From assembly GCF_018555455.1 (NCBI RefSeq), contig NZ_JAFEJU010000001.1, positions 124,001 to 188,000 on the forward strand: a stretch of 64,000 nt of DNA. Reading direction: 5' to 3'. Origin of the DNA: Bifidobacterium colobi. Its GTDB lineage: Bacteria > Actinomycetota > Actinomycetes > Actinomycetales > Bifidobacteriaceae. Below, in pieces: positions 54,641 to 64,000 of the stretch; the stretch's first letter is position 1, and each line of letters starts with the position of its first letter. The notes beneath the pieces were generated by a model. The model saw only the letters and a program-made list of their open reading frames with translations. It ran no database searches and was not told where the DNA came from. The position numbers and the translations under genes are program-made.

Positions 54641-55690
54641 CTACCGCTCTTCGGCAGCCGCGCTCACGCGTTCGCCGGTGGATTCGCGTTGCACCAATTC
54701 GCCGGTGATCTTGTCGAACATCGTCCATGCCTCGCCGCGTGGACGGTTGTTGACTACATCGTCAATCTGCTGTTTGAGCATCGTCACCGCATGCTCACCA
54801 GCCTCATCGAAATGCTGGCGAATCGTGGTCAGTGGTGGATTCCATACCCTGGAAAGCGTATGGTCATCGAATCCGGCCACAATTACATCATCCGGTACCC
54901 GCTTACCTGCGAGTGCCAGCCCTCGCATCACACCCATCGCAATCTCATCATTGCCGGCGAAAATAGCGGTGACGCTGTCGTCTTCGCCGAGTTGTCGACC
55001 GATGGCGATGGCTTTTTCGGCATCCCATGTTGTGGCGATCGGCGCCGGGGCTGGCACATGGGCATCGCTCAGCGCCATGCGCCAACCATCCTCACGCGCA
55101 TCCACATCGGAAGGCACTGCCACATAGTGCACGGTGGCATGCCCCAAAGCCAACAAATGCTTGGTCATGGCATAAGCGCTGTCATATTCGCACAAATGAA
55201 TCTGGGCGCGATCCTCATGCCGCGGTCCGCCAATGATCACCAGCGGAGTTGTGGATGGAATATGGGAGACCACGCTATCGGTTAGGCGATCGTAATCAAT
55301 CAGAATCACACCGGCCGGGCTGCGGTCAAGGCAGGAGCGCACACTGCCCAGCATCCAATCGCCACCGCGCGAGTCAAGCACATAAATCGTAGTCGGATAG
55401 CCAATCTCCTGGGCTTTGCGTTCAATGCCATAGAAGGTCTGCGTGCGGCCGTACAGCCTAGTATCGGCAGACATCACCGCAATCGACTCGCTCATATCGA
55501 GGGCAAGTGCGCGGGCGATAGGATTCGGCCGGTAGTTGAGCTTTTCGATGGCTGCCGCAATGGCCGTGCGCTTTTTCTCGCTGACTCGGCTGGGATCCTT
55601 CAAATATCGCGACATCGTGGGCACTGAGACGTTGGCCACCGCCGCCACATCACGGATGGAAGGCGCAGTGCCGCGTTTCGTTCTGGGCAT
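54641..55690 (-). CDS. LacI family regulator of the alpha-galactoside genes
   Basis: The 349-residue protein has the helix-turn-helix SIRDVAAVANVSVPTMSRYLKDPSRVSEKKRTAIAAAIEKLNY near residues 10-50, the hinge PNPIARALALD and a sensor domain with DSRGGDWMLGSVR, GVILIDYDR, SVTAIFAGNDEIAMGVMRGL and DVIVAGFDDHTLSR. The ATG at 55690 is preceded by GGGAGG; the longer frame is not supported. It sits between the convergent alpha-galactosidase gene and the co-directional MFS gene, and a copy of the CCGG-centred palindrome precedes it, so autoregulation is likely. Confidence 0.92.
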   Translation of the reverse strand: MPRTKRGTAPSIRDVAAVANVSVPTMSRYLKDPSRVSEKKRTAIAAAIEKLNYRPNPIARALALDMSESIAVMSADTRLYGRTQTFYGIERKAQEIGYPTTIYVLDSRGGDWMLGSVRSCLDRSPAGVILIDYDRLTDSVVSHIPSTTPLVIIGGPRHEDRAQIHLCEYDSAYAMTKHLLALGHATVHYVAVPSDVDAREDGWRMALSDAHVPAPAPIATTWDAEKAIAIGRQLGEDDSVTAIFAGNDEIAMGVMRGLALAGKRVPDDVIVAGFDDHTLSRVWNPPLTTIRQHFDEAGEHAVTMLKQQIDDVVNNRPRGEAWTMFDKITGELVQRESTGERVSAAAEER

Positions 55691-55808
55691 GCATATACCT
55701 CCCTGCCCTGGCTTGGGGTCTCCAAAGTCAACCATTGTGCATACCGCGCGGGCTGCAAACCCGACTCGTATGCTGTGCGCTTTATTGTACGCATCCCATC
55801 ATACCGAT

Positions 55809-55822
55809 GTATACCGGTACAA
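55809..55822. promoter_or_regulatory. Operator upstream of the second LacI gene
   Basis: GTATACCGGTACAA keeps the core TATACCGGTA of the 52336 site; an overlapping half-site ATACCGATG lies directly to the left (55801). Confidence 0.65.
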
Positions 55823-55833
55823 AATAGGAAACA

Positions 55834-55860
55834 AATAGCGCCCCGAGATGGGGCGCTTAA
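55834..55860 (-). terminator. Terminator of the MFS permease gene
   Basis: AGCGCCCC and GGGGCGCT with a 5-base loop, T-rich on the minus strand (TATTTGTTT), 26 bp past the MFS stop. Confidence 0.85.
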
Positions 55861-55886
55861 AGCTCAGGCTAGAAAAATGGTTGCGA

Positions 55887-57104
55887 TTAGGCTAGAGCCG
55901 GCTGGGAAGCCTTCTTGTGGGTGAGCTGCCATACCAACACCGCGGCGATCATGATGGCGAAGCCAGCGGTGAACCAGGGGAATGGCGCAGCCGGATCGGT
56001 GGAACCGGTAATCATCGTGACCGCCTTCATAGCCAGCGGTGAGACGAACACGCCGACATGGAAGGACAAGATGATCATCGTGGACCAGAAGGCCTGGGAG
56101 CTCTTCTTGGCGTACTTCGGAATGCGGTTGCACAGGAACGGTCCCAGAATCGGGCCAGGGAAGTTGAACAGGAAGAAGCCGATGACCAGCACCGCGTAGT
56201 TGCTGCCGGCGAGGGAGACGAGCAGGCTGCCGAGGAAGTAGACGCCCATACCGATGTAATAGGTGTTGTCGCCGAACTTCTTCTCCAAGAAGCCGTAGAC
56301 GAAGCCGGCCACCACCGCGAACAGAATACCCACGGATATGATCACGGACGAATCATGGTGAGGATCATTCAAGATCTTCTGCGCGATCTCGGCGAAGCGC
56401 ACGTTGATGGCGTTGAAGAACACCATGTACAGCGCGGCGCACACGCAGAATGCGCCAAGGATGGGGCTGGTCTGCTCCGGGTAGATATTGACGTTCTCCT
56501 CGGCTTCCATGTCCGAAGAGCCTGACTTATCAAGATGAACGTCCGGAACCTGGAACCAGAACCAGATGAGCACCGGGAAGGCGAACAGGTAGACGATGAA
56601 GGCGCCCTGCCAGCCGGCGATGAGCACGAACACGGAAACCAGTGCGGTCATGATGGCTTGGCCGAGATTCTCCGTGGCGCCGCGGATGCCGAGCAGGGTG
56701 GCGCGGCGATTGCCTGAGTACAGCATCTGAATCAGGGTTATGGCCAGTGAATTGTACAGGCCGAGGCCCATGCCGAAGAGCACACGTGCGGCCATCACCA
56801 CGGCGAAGTTCGTGGCGAACATCGGCACGAATGCGGTGATGCCCACGAGGAACAGACCGGCGCCGATAACCTTCTTCAGACCGAAAAATCGCGCCAATGC
56901 CGGGCTGATGAGCAGGGTAGCCAGTGCGGTCAAGGACGGCGTGGTGGAGAGCAGCTCCGCGGAGGTGTTATCGACGTTGAGTGCGCGCCCCAACTGTGGG
57001 ATAACGCCGTTGACGACGCTGTAGCTGGTGAGGAACAGCGATATGGACAGCATCGGCAGGATCACCGAGAGGCTGTTGACATCCTTCTTCGTTGTGGATG
57101 ACAT
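55887..57104 (-). CDS. MFS transporter, probable alpha-galactoside permease
   Basis: The 405-residue protein has twelve predicted membrane helices and a central acidic cytoplasmic loop (SDMEAEENVNIYPEQT). The first-half signature RFFGLKKVIGAGLF after helix 2 matches the MFS loop 2-3 motif. The gene carries the shared CCGG-centred operator 138 bp upstream of its start and is next to the LacI regulator, so its substrate is probably the same alpha-galactoside used by the GH36 enzyme; by sequence alone it could also be a drug-type MFS. Confidence 0.85.
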   Translation of the reverse strand: MSSTTKKDVNSLSVILPMLSISLFLTSYSVVNGVIPQLGRALNVDNTSAELLSTTPSLTALATLLISPALARFFGLKKVIGAGLFLVGITAFVPMFATNFAVVMAARVLFGMGLGLYNSLAITLIQMLYSGNRRATLLGIRGATENLGQAIMTALVSVFVLIAGWQGAFIVYLFAFPVLIWFWFQVPDVHLDKSGSSDMEAEENVNIYPEQTSPILGAFCVCAALYMVFFNAINVRFAEIAQKILNDPHHDSSVIISVGILFAVVAGFVYGFLEKKFGDNTYYIGMGVYFLGSLLVSLAGSNYAVLVIGFFLFNFPGPILGPFLCNRIPKYAKKSSQAFWSTMIILSFHVGVFVSPLAMKAVTMITGSTDPAAPFPWFTAGFAIMIAAVLVWQLTHKKASQPALA

Positions 57105-57442
57105 AGGGTTTCCTTTTTCTCTGTGGTTGTGTGCACCGGTGGTTGGTGCTGACGTAGTGGTGGACGAATTATTGCCGACTGACTTGGACTGTTCGCCGTC
57201 CTTGCCGACCTCGTTCTCCGTTGTCAGTGGACACTATATTTTGATACCGGTATAAAGTCAAATACAAACAGTGAGAAAGCTTATATTTCGGCGTTTCTTG
57301 ATTATTCTCCGATTGCTTCTTTTATCGGTTTAATTTTTTTCATTACAATCATATGGCAACTTTGGCAATATTGCGGCGACATGGCAACGCATAGGAAAAA
57401 TAGAAATTTTGCACTACGGCAAGAGGCGCTCTGCGACTGCCG
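57105..57442. other. Promoter region of the MFS gene
   Basis: About 340 bases without a gene. It contains the operator at 57242-57255 and an AT-rich stretch (57270-57350) that probably includes the promoter of the MFS gene. TGGCAA recurs three times at about 57355-57396. The 3' end of the UbiB-like gene follows. Confidence 0.6.
57242..57255. promoter_or_regulatory. Operator upstream of the MFS permease gene
   Basis: TGATACCGGTATAA differs from the perfect 52336 palindrome in one base. Position and orientation fit control of the permease by the LacI regulator next to it. Confidence 0.75.
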
Positions 57443-59263
<1,821 letters not shown>

Positions 59264-59272
59264 GAAATAGTC

Positions 59273-59563
59273 TCAGTCCTTGTCCGCGGATTCGCTCGGC
59301 TGTGCGGCATCTGCCGCGGACTCGGCCGGAGCGGATTCCGCAGTATTTCGTGCAGCGTCATCCTTGTTGGCATCGTTGACCAAAGCCTCGCCGACCTTGC
59401 GCTTCAGCTCCGTGTTCAGGGACTTGCCCTGCTCCACAGTCAGCTCGCCTTTCTTGACCAGATCGTCAACAATGGCGCTGCCCTTCTCGTAACCGGTGGC
59501 CAAGGCGCCGATGCCTGCCAGCAGGACCTTGCGAACGCCCTCACCCAGATCGAAATCAGCCAT
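59273..59563 (-). CDS. Phasin-superfamily-like small helical protein
   Basis: A 96-residue protein. The helical first 60 residues (LGEGVRKVLLAGIGALATGYEKGSAIVDDLVKKGELTVEQGKSLNTELKRKV) resemble the phasin/PHA-granule-associated superfamily found next to UbiB genes in several bacteria. The tail is acidic and Ala/Ser/Glu-rich. It shares an operon with the UbiB-type kinase. The function is unknown; the pairing suggests a membrane- or lipid-associated partner. Confidence 0.8.
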   Translation of the reverse strand: MADFDLGEGVRKVLLAGIGALATGYEKGSAIVDDLVKKGELTVEQGKSLNTELKRKVGEALVNDANKDDAARNTAESAPAESAADAAQPSESADKD

Positions 59564-59710
59564 AATAACCCCTCCTTCGAGGTTCGACGCGACCTGATGC
59601 CTCGTCTCGTATTCACCAGATTAGCGCAAACGCAAGCCCTTGGCGCTAGTCCTCGCGGCGTATTTCGTCTGATTTTTCGCGCAGCTGGCCAGCATGGTCA
59701 GGCTCCTCGG

Positions 59711-61162
59711 TTACACCCCCTGATTGGCGTTGTAATCCTGCGGCATGTCCTTGAACTTGGACGTAGCGCCAAGGAAGGCCAGATGGAAGGTTTCGGTCGG
59801 ACCGTTACGGTGCTTGGCCATGATGATATCGGCCTCGCCCGGGCGATCCTCTTTGTCGTAGAAGTCCGGTCGGTGCACAAGGAACACCACGTCGGCGTCC
59901 TGTTCGATAGAACCGGATTCACGCAGATCGGAGAGCTGCGGCTTCTTGTCGTTACGCATTTCCGGACCACGGTTCAGCTGGGAGAGCGCCACCACCGGTA
60001 CCTCCAGTTCCTTGGCCAGGAGCTTCAGCGCACGGGAGAATTCGGACACCTCTTGCTGACGGGATTCCACGGCCTTGCCGGAGGTCATGAGCTGCAGGTA
60101 GTCGATCACCACGAGTTTCAGATCATTCGTCTGCTTCAGGCGACGGCACTTGGCGCGAATCTCCATCAGCGACATGTTCGGGCTATCGTCGATGAACAGC
60201 GGCGCGTTCTGCATCTTGGTCCAGAACTGGTTCAGCGTGTTCCAACGCTCCGGCGTAATGTCATCCGCGCGGCGCAGCGCCGCCATCGGAATATTGGTTT
60301 CGGCAGAGATGATGCGCTGAGCAAGCTCCACCTTGCTCATCTCCAAGCTGAATACTACGGACGTCAGATTGTGGTGAAGCGCTGCGGCTCGAGCGAAATC
60401 AATACCCAGCGTGGACTTGCCCATTGCCGGACGGCCTGCGACCACTACCATCTGACCGGGCTGCAAACCCTGCGTCACATCATCGATGTCACGGAAGCCG
60501 GTGGGTACGCCCTTATTCACCAAACCTTGCTGCAGCTTGTCCAGCTGATCCAAGGCATCATGCACCACCGGGCCAATCGCCGTATAGTCCTGACGCACCT
60601 TGCCCATCGACATCTCATAGATCTCGGATTGCGCCAGATTCACTACATCTTCAGCCTGCGAACCTTCGGCCGAGTATCCGAGCTGGGCGATTTTGGTACC
60701 GGCTGCAATCACATTGCGCAAAATCGCGCGCTGATGCACGATTTCGGCATAGTACATTGCGTTGGCGGCGGTCGGCACCGAAGCCACGAGACTATGCAGA
60801 TAATCCGCTCCGCCGACTTTTTCAAGGTTGCCGTCGGCAAGCAGCTGATTGGCCACCAGTACCACGTCCACCGGCTGGCTTGCGGAGAACAGGTCGATGA
60901 TGGCGGTGTAGATCGTCTGATGCTTGGGCTGATAGAAATCAGTCACGTCAATGGTTTGCGAAACCTCACCGATGGCATCCTTGCTCATCAGCATGCCGCC
61001 GAGCACAGCCATCTCCGCATCGTCATCATGTGGAGGCACACGGTCGAAAATGGGGTCGGCTGCGGCGCTCCCCTGTGCACCGCCGGCCGCACGGCTGTTG
61101 CCGCCGCCTCCAGCCGAGCCGCCTGAGTAGCCCTGATACGCGTTGTCGTTTCCTTCTGCCAT
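59711..61162 (-). CDS. dnaB: Replicative DNA helicase DnaB
   Basis: Hexameric helicase unwinding the replication fork. The 483-residue protein starts with a Gly/Asn/Ser-rich tail of about 35 residues, then the helical N-domain (PPHDDDAEMAVLGGMLMSKDAI), linker and RecA-like C-domain: Walker A GRPAMGKST, Walker B LVVIDYLQLM, and arginine-finger region SQLNRGPEMR. No intein is present. The ATG at 61162 has GGGGAG just upstream; the frame extends 15 codons further. It is transcribed alone, with a region of tandem hairpins and DnaA-type boxes just upstream. Confidence 0.97.
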   Translation of the reverse strand: MAEGNDNAYQGYSGGSAGGGGNSRAAGGAQGSAAADPIFDRVPPHDDDAEMAVLGGMLMSKDAIGEVSQTIDVTDFYQPKHQTIYTAIIDLFSASQPVDVVLVANQLLADGNLEKVGGADYLHSLVASVPTAANAMYYAEIVHQRAILRNVIAAGTKIAQLGYSAEGSQAEDVVNLAQSEIYEMSMGKVRQDYTAIGPVVHDALDQLDKLQQGLVNKGVPTGFRDIDDVTQGLQPGQMVVVAGRPAMGKSTLGIDFARAAALHHNLTSVVFSLEMSKVELAQRIISAETNIPMAALRRADDITPERWNTLNQFWTKMQNAPLFIDDSPNMSLMEIRAKCRRLKQTNDLKLVVIDYLQLMTSGKAVESRQQEVSEFSRALKLLAKELEVPVVALSQLNRGPEMRNDKKPQLSDLRESGSIEQDADVVFLVHRPDFYDKEDRPGEADIIMAKHRNGPTETFHLAFLGATSKFKDMPQDYNANQGV

Positions 61163-61271
61163 AGCTCCCCAGTATAGAAGGCGGCGGTGCGCATGAGCGG
61201 CGTTCAACGGTGAATACCCAGTAGGCTTCCGGATTCTTCAATCATCGACTACGTATTTTCCCAAACTCACA

Positions 61272-61439
61272 CTATGTATGCGGCAGAACCATAACCCCGC
61301 ATACTTAGCGCCGTTTCAGGTGCCCAAACCGGCGCTATGTACGCGTACCGTTCGTTGCCCCGCATACATAGCGCCGGTTTATGCCCCAAAAACTCTCACT
61401 ATGTCTGCGACCGCTTCGTTGTGCCGCATACTTAGCGCC
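61272..61439. repeat. Three tandem 63-bp hairpin units
   Basis: Each unit pairs CGCTATGTATGCGG-like sequence with CCGCATACATAGCG-like sequence across a variable loop of 10-15 bases. Units start at 61272, 61335 and 61399 (periods 63 and 64). The middle unit has the longest stem, CCGGCGCTATGT with ACATAGCGCCGG. Stems are conserved, loops are not. No T-tract follows. Confidence 0.8.
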
Positions 61440-61538
61440 GATTGATGCTCTACGAGATCAACAACGTCTCACATCCGACCGCATCATTAACGCTACGTTC
61501 ACCGAAAAGTGACCCACACGACACGCAGAAGACGCAAA

Positions 61539-61631
61539 TGTGGATAGAAAAATAAGTTATCCACATTTTGGGGATAACTTGGTGGATAATCCACTGAGTT
61601 ATCCACATACGGGGGATAACTTGGTGGATAG
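61539..61631. repeat. Periodic cluster of DnaA-box-like sequences
   Basis: Five boxes alternate in orientation: TGTGGATAG (61539), TTATCCACA (61557), GGTGGATAA (61581), TTATCCACA (61599) and GGTGGATAG (61623). The two TTATCCACA are perfect consensus DnaA boxes; the others differ by one or two bases. Spacings are 18, 24, 18 and 24, i.e. a 42-bp unit. GGGGATAAC copies stand between the boxes. Confidence 0.82.
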
Positions 61632-61689
61632 TCTGGGGATAACCTTTCGAGGCGAAAGAGGCGAGTTGCGCAACGTAGTGAGGCATGAT

Positions 61690-63117
61690 ATGCAAGCGGA
61701 CGTGCACACAGACAACAACACGATGCAGCAGCGCCGTCTTCACGGTTCCAAAGAAGCCGAGAGTGCAGCGCCAAGCACAGATGAAGGCACCGCCATACGC
61801 GAACGCGCCACCAGCCGGCGCATTCTCGCCTTGGCCTTGCCCACCTTCGGTCAGCTCATCGCCGAACCGACCTTCATCCTCATCGACACCGCCATCGTGG
61901 GGCACATCGGCGATGCCGCCTTGGCCGGTCTTTCCATCGGATCCACCATCATCCTGACGGCCGTGGGCTTGTGCATATTCCTCGCGTATTCCACGACCGC
62001 CCAGGTCGCGCATCTGTTGGGTGCCGGTAAACGACGCGAAGGATTGCAAGCCGGCATTGACGGACTCTGGCTGGCGCTCGGCATCGGCCTCATACTTGGC
62101 GTCGGACTCTTTGTCGCCGCCGAGCCATTATGCCGTGCACTGGGCGGCCAAGGCGAAGTACTGCATCAGGCCACAATGTACACGCGTGCGGTGGTGCTGG
62201 GAGCTCCCGGCATGCTGCTGGTGTATGCGGCGAACGGCATCTTTCGCGGATTGCAGAAGGTACGCATCACACTGATTGCGGCGGTCAGTGGCGCGGTGTT
62301 GAACACAGTGCTGGAAGTGCTGTTCGTATTGGTGTTCCGCTGGGGGATCACCGGTTCCGGTGCGGCCACAATGATTGCCCAATGGTATATGGGATTGTTC
62401 CTGGTCATCCCCGCGATGCTGTGGGCAACCGCCGATGGCGCAAGCCTCAAGCCGCAGTTGGCGGGTATTGCGGCGGCTGGCGGCGACGGCATTCCGCTGT
62501 TTATCCGCACATTGGCGATTCGCGCGGCGATGGTGGTCACCGTAGCGAGCGCTGCACGCATGGGTACTGCGGTGTTGGCAGGCTTTCAAGCGGTGAACTC
62601 CAGCTGGAATTTTGCGATGAATGTACTGGATTCGGTCGGTATCGCAGGTCAGACTCTGGTGGCCACCGCGTTGGGTGCCGGCCAACGTACGCGCGCGAGG
62701 GAACTGACTCGAGACACCGGACGCATGGGCATGCTTACCGGCGTGGTGATTGGCGTGGGATTCGCTGTTGTCGGCCTATTCGCCGGGCACTTCTTCTCCT
62801 CCACGCCGCATATTCAGGGATTGATTGCCATCGGCATGGTGACAATGGGCGTATTCTTCCCGCTGCAAGGTTGGATGATGGCCATCGACGGCATCCTGAT
62901 CGGCGCACGCGACTACCGGTATTTGGCGTTGACCTGCGGCTTGACTGCTGCAGTGTACATTGTCTGCATCATGCCACTGGCTGGCGTTGTGGCACCGCAA
63001 CTGGGTAGCGATGCCGCACGTACGGCGCTGCTATGGGTGGCATTCAATGTGATACTGATGGGCGGGCGCGGCCTGTTCAACGGATTGCGCATCCGCTCGG
63101 ATGCGTGGATAGGATAA
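61690..63117 (+). CDS. MATE family multidrug/cation antiporter (DinF-like)
   Basis: The 475-residue protein has a polar head of about 35 residues and twelve predicted membrane segments arranged in two repeats. Typical stretches are RRILALALPTFGQLIAEPTFILIDTAIVGHIGDAALAGLSIG and, in the second half, FQAVNSSWNFAMNVLDSVGIAGQTLVATALGAG, where the glycine/alanine-rich motifs fit the DinF branch. It expels cationic drugs or metabolites. I took the ATG at 61690 (TGAGG 6 bases upstream); 61723 is also possible. The longer frame to 61540 is repeat sequence. It faces the DnaA-box cluster. Confidence 0.9.
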   Translation: MQADVHTDNNTMQQRRLHGSKEAESAAPSTDEGTAIRERATSRRILALALPTFGQLIAEPTFILIDTAIVGHIGDAALAGLSIGSTIILTAVGLCIFLAYSTTAQVAHLLGAGKRREGLQAGIDGLWLALGIGLILGVGLFVAAEPLCRALGGQGEVLHQATMYTRAVVLGAPGMLLVYAANGIFRGLQKVRITLIAAVSGAVLNTVLEVLFVLVFRWGITGSGAATMIAQWYMGLFLVIPAMLWATADGASLKPQLAGIAAAGGDGIPLFIRTLAIRAAMVVTVASAARMGTAVLAGFQAVNSSWNFAMNVLDSVGIAGQTLVATALGAGQRTRARELTRDTGRMGMLTGVVIGVGFAVVGLFAGHFFSSTPHIQGLIAIGMVTMGVFFPLQGWMMAIDGILIGARDYRYLALTCGLTAAVYIVCIMPLAGVVAPQLGSDAARTALLWVAFNVILMGGRGLFNGLRIRSDAWIG

Positions 63118-63198
63118 GGATCGGACATTATCCGACGCCCTGTTTTGCGGCACAGTCTCAGCACAGCCTTGCTTCTCTCCTGCCGCACGCATTCGGCG

Positions 63199-63229
63199 CC
63201 CCACCTCCTTCGTCAGAGGGAGGCAATGC
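63199..63229. repeat. Fragment of the MITE-like element
   Basis: CCACCTCC.T..TCAGAGGGAGGCAA matches, as reverse complement, the internal hairpin of the 44134 element. It touches the glnD stop codon. Confidence 0.55.
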
Positions 63230-63230
63230 A

Positions 63231-64000
63231 TTACATAGCGGCACGAACGGCGGAGTACATGGTGTGCACGATTTGCTCACGCCATTTCGACCAGCCGTAC
63301 TTTTTGGTGATTGACTCGCCTGCCGTGGCACCGAGGGAAGACCCGTCCGCGCGCGTAAGGTCGTACAGCATGTCCAGCAACAGTTTGTCATGATTGAGTC
63401 GCTCGGCTAGCTCAGCGGCAACCGCAGGATCATTGGGATCCTTGCCGGTGGCGAATTCGGAAAGCGTCAGATGTTCGCGCACGAGCACGGTTGCCCAGTC
63501 AATAATCTGCTGCGAGTATCCCATACGTTTCAAAATCACCGGCACATGGCGAGCACCCTCAGCGGCATGGTCACGCACGAACGCGCGCTTGCCGATGTCA
63601 TGGGTGATGGCCGCGAGCAGCAACGCCTGATAATGCTCATCATCATAGCGTCCGCCGGATGACGTATCTCGCGTGATACGCGATGTAACTTCCACCATAT
63701 GACGGTCAATGGTGTACCGGTGTGCGGCGGATGCGGACGGACGGTTGCGGATACCCAACCATTCCGGCATCCACCGGCCGGGAATATCCACGAAGTCAAT
63801 GCTTTCCCACACATTCATGAGCTCCGGCCCGCAGGCCAGCAGCCGCACGAACAGTTCGCGGGACTCTTCATCCCATTGACTGTCTCGAATCGGGCACTTC
63901 TTCAGGTTCACCAGCGTGGACGGATTAATCGGCAAGCCGAATTCACCGGAGGCCACCGCCATGCGCAATGCCAACTTGGCGTCCTGCGCGGGATCCACGC
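63231..64000 (-). CDS. glnD: GlnD-like [protein-PII] uridylyltransferase, 3' part with HD domain and no ACT domains
   Basis: The gene runs out of the window on the right, so only the last 256 codons are seen. The part present fits the central region of GlnD: FVDIPGRWMPEWLGIRNRPSASAAHRYTIDRHMVEV, then the HD phosphohydrolase motif LLLAAITHDIGKRAF and LVREHLTLSEFATGKDPNDP. In E. coli, GlnD continues with two ACT domains that sense glutamine; here the protein ends about 45 residues after the HD region (SKWREQIVHTMYSAVRAAM). The nucleotidyltransferase part would be outside the window. The ACT loss could change nitrogen signalling. Alternatively this is an HD-only relative. Confidence 0.85.
   Translation of the reverse strand, partial: VDPAQDAKLALRMAVASGEFGLPINPSTLVNLKKCPIRDSQWDEESRELFVRLLACGPELMNVWESIDFVDIPGRWMPEWLGIRNRPSASAAHRYTIDRHMVEVTSRITRDTSSGGRYDDEHYQALLLAAITHDIGKRAFVRDHAAEGARHVPVILKRMGYSQQIIDWATVLVREHLTLSEFATGKDPNDPAVAAELAERLNHDKLLLDMLYDLTRADGSSLGATAGESITKKYGWSKWREQIVHTMYSAVRAAM

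Larger units (their letters stand above)
61163..61689. other. dnaB-MATE intergenic region with two repeat arrays
   Basis: About 530 bases without a supported gene, between divergent dnaB and the MATE gene. It contains three tandem 63-bp hairpin units (61272-61439) and a DnaA-box cluster with 42-bp periodicity (61539-61631). An open frame running through the box cluster into the MATE gene is not taken as coding because its sequence is just the repeat. Confidence 0.7.

Noticed and set aside
61539..61631. The DnaA-box cluster as the chromosomal origin
   Set aside because: No dnaA, dnaN or recF gene is near and no AT-rich unwinding region is obvious; a titration or regulatory site is more likely.
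61540..61689. N-terminal extension of the MATE protein through the DnaA-box repeats
   Set aside because: The extension encodes two copies of a repeat-derived peptide (SYPHFGDNLVDN-like) and a better start with TGAGG exists at 61690.

Overview
The window is a stretch of chromosome from a Bifidobacterium, most likely B. longum. Pointers are the 658-residue HypBA1-type beta-L-arabinofuranosidase (GH127), a GH36 alpha-galactosidase, two carbohydrate-responsive LacI regulators, actinobacterial core genes (DUF2469, an arginine/aspartate-rich Rho, a zinc-site CsoR) and GC-rich codon use. Only two fragments touch the edges: an oligopeptide-binding protein (left) and glnD (right). I see no phage, IS transposase, rRNA or CRISPR-cas locus. 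There is one tRNA, tRNA-Lys(CTT).

Layout: 1-4.3 kb holds the end of a family-5 solute-binding protein, valS, and an unusual set of hairpins after valS. 4.3-13.3 kb (minus strand) holds a secreted coiled-coil protein, chorismate mutase, a truncated class-IV aminotransferase remnant, rho, an FAD oxidoreductase, DUF2469 and a GNAT acetyltransferase. 13.6-17 kb is gatCAB, preceded by a degenerate array with a strict 52-bp period. 17.6-24 kb carries an AbiEi-like/PD-(D/E)xK gene, an ABC-2 exporter, a SpoU methylase, a PyrE-like protein and rmuC. 24-27 kb is a copper module (csoR, a CsoR-type operator, and a CopA-like ATPase that appears to lack its nucleotide-binding domain and ends in a YHS domain with its own internal ribosome binding site). 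27-30.6 kb has a glycerol facilitator, tRNA-Lys and the rpsF-ssb-rpsR-rplI operon.

30.8-42.9 kb is the most interesting part: a tight ten-gene minus-strand operon of mostly uncharacterised proteins. It encodes an SPFH protein with C-terminal double zinc ribbons, two more zinc-ribbon proteins, a proline-rich membrane protein, three paralogous coiled-coil/helical-repeat membrane proteins, two small proteins and a Ycf46-like AAA ATPase. The parts suggest a membrane-associated, ATP-driven assembly, possibly a membrane-stress or remodelling machine. The function is inference.

43-57.3 kb is central metabolism and sugar use: prs, yggS, then hypBA1 with its ABC importer and a divergent LacI regulator, then a GH36 alpha-galactosidase, a LacI regulator and an MFS permease linked by a shared TATACCGGTATA-type operator. 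57.4-64 kb holds a UbiB-type kinase, a phasin-like protein, dnaB, an intergenic region with three tandem hairpins and a periodic DnaA-box cluster, a MATE exporter and the 3' part of glnD without ACT domains.

Several intergenic regions contain related MITE-like elements of roughly 100-150 bp with CTCCC-type terminal inverted repeats. One hairpin module occurs twice with compensatory base changes. Coordinates of CDS starts were adjusted to the best ribosome binding site or conserved N-terminus.
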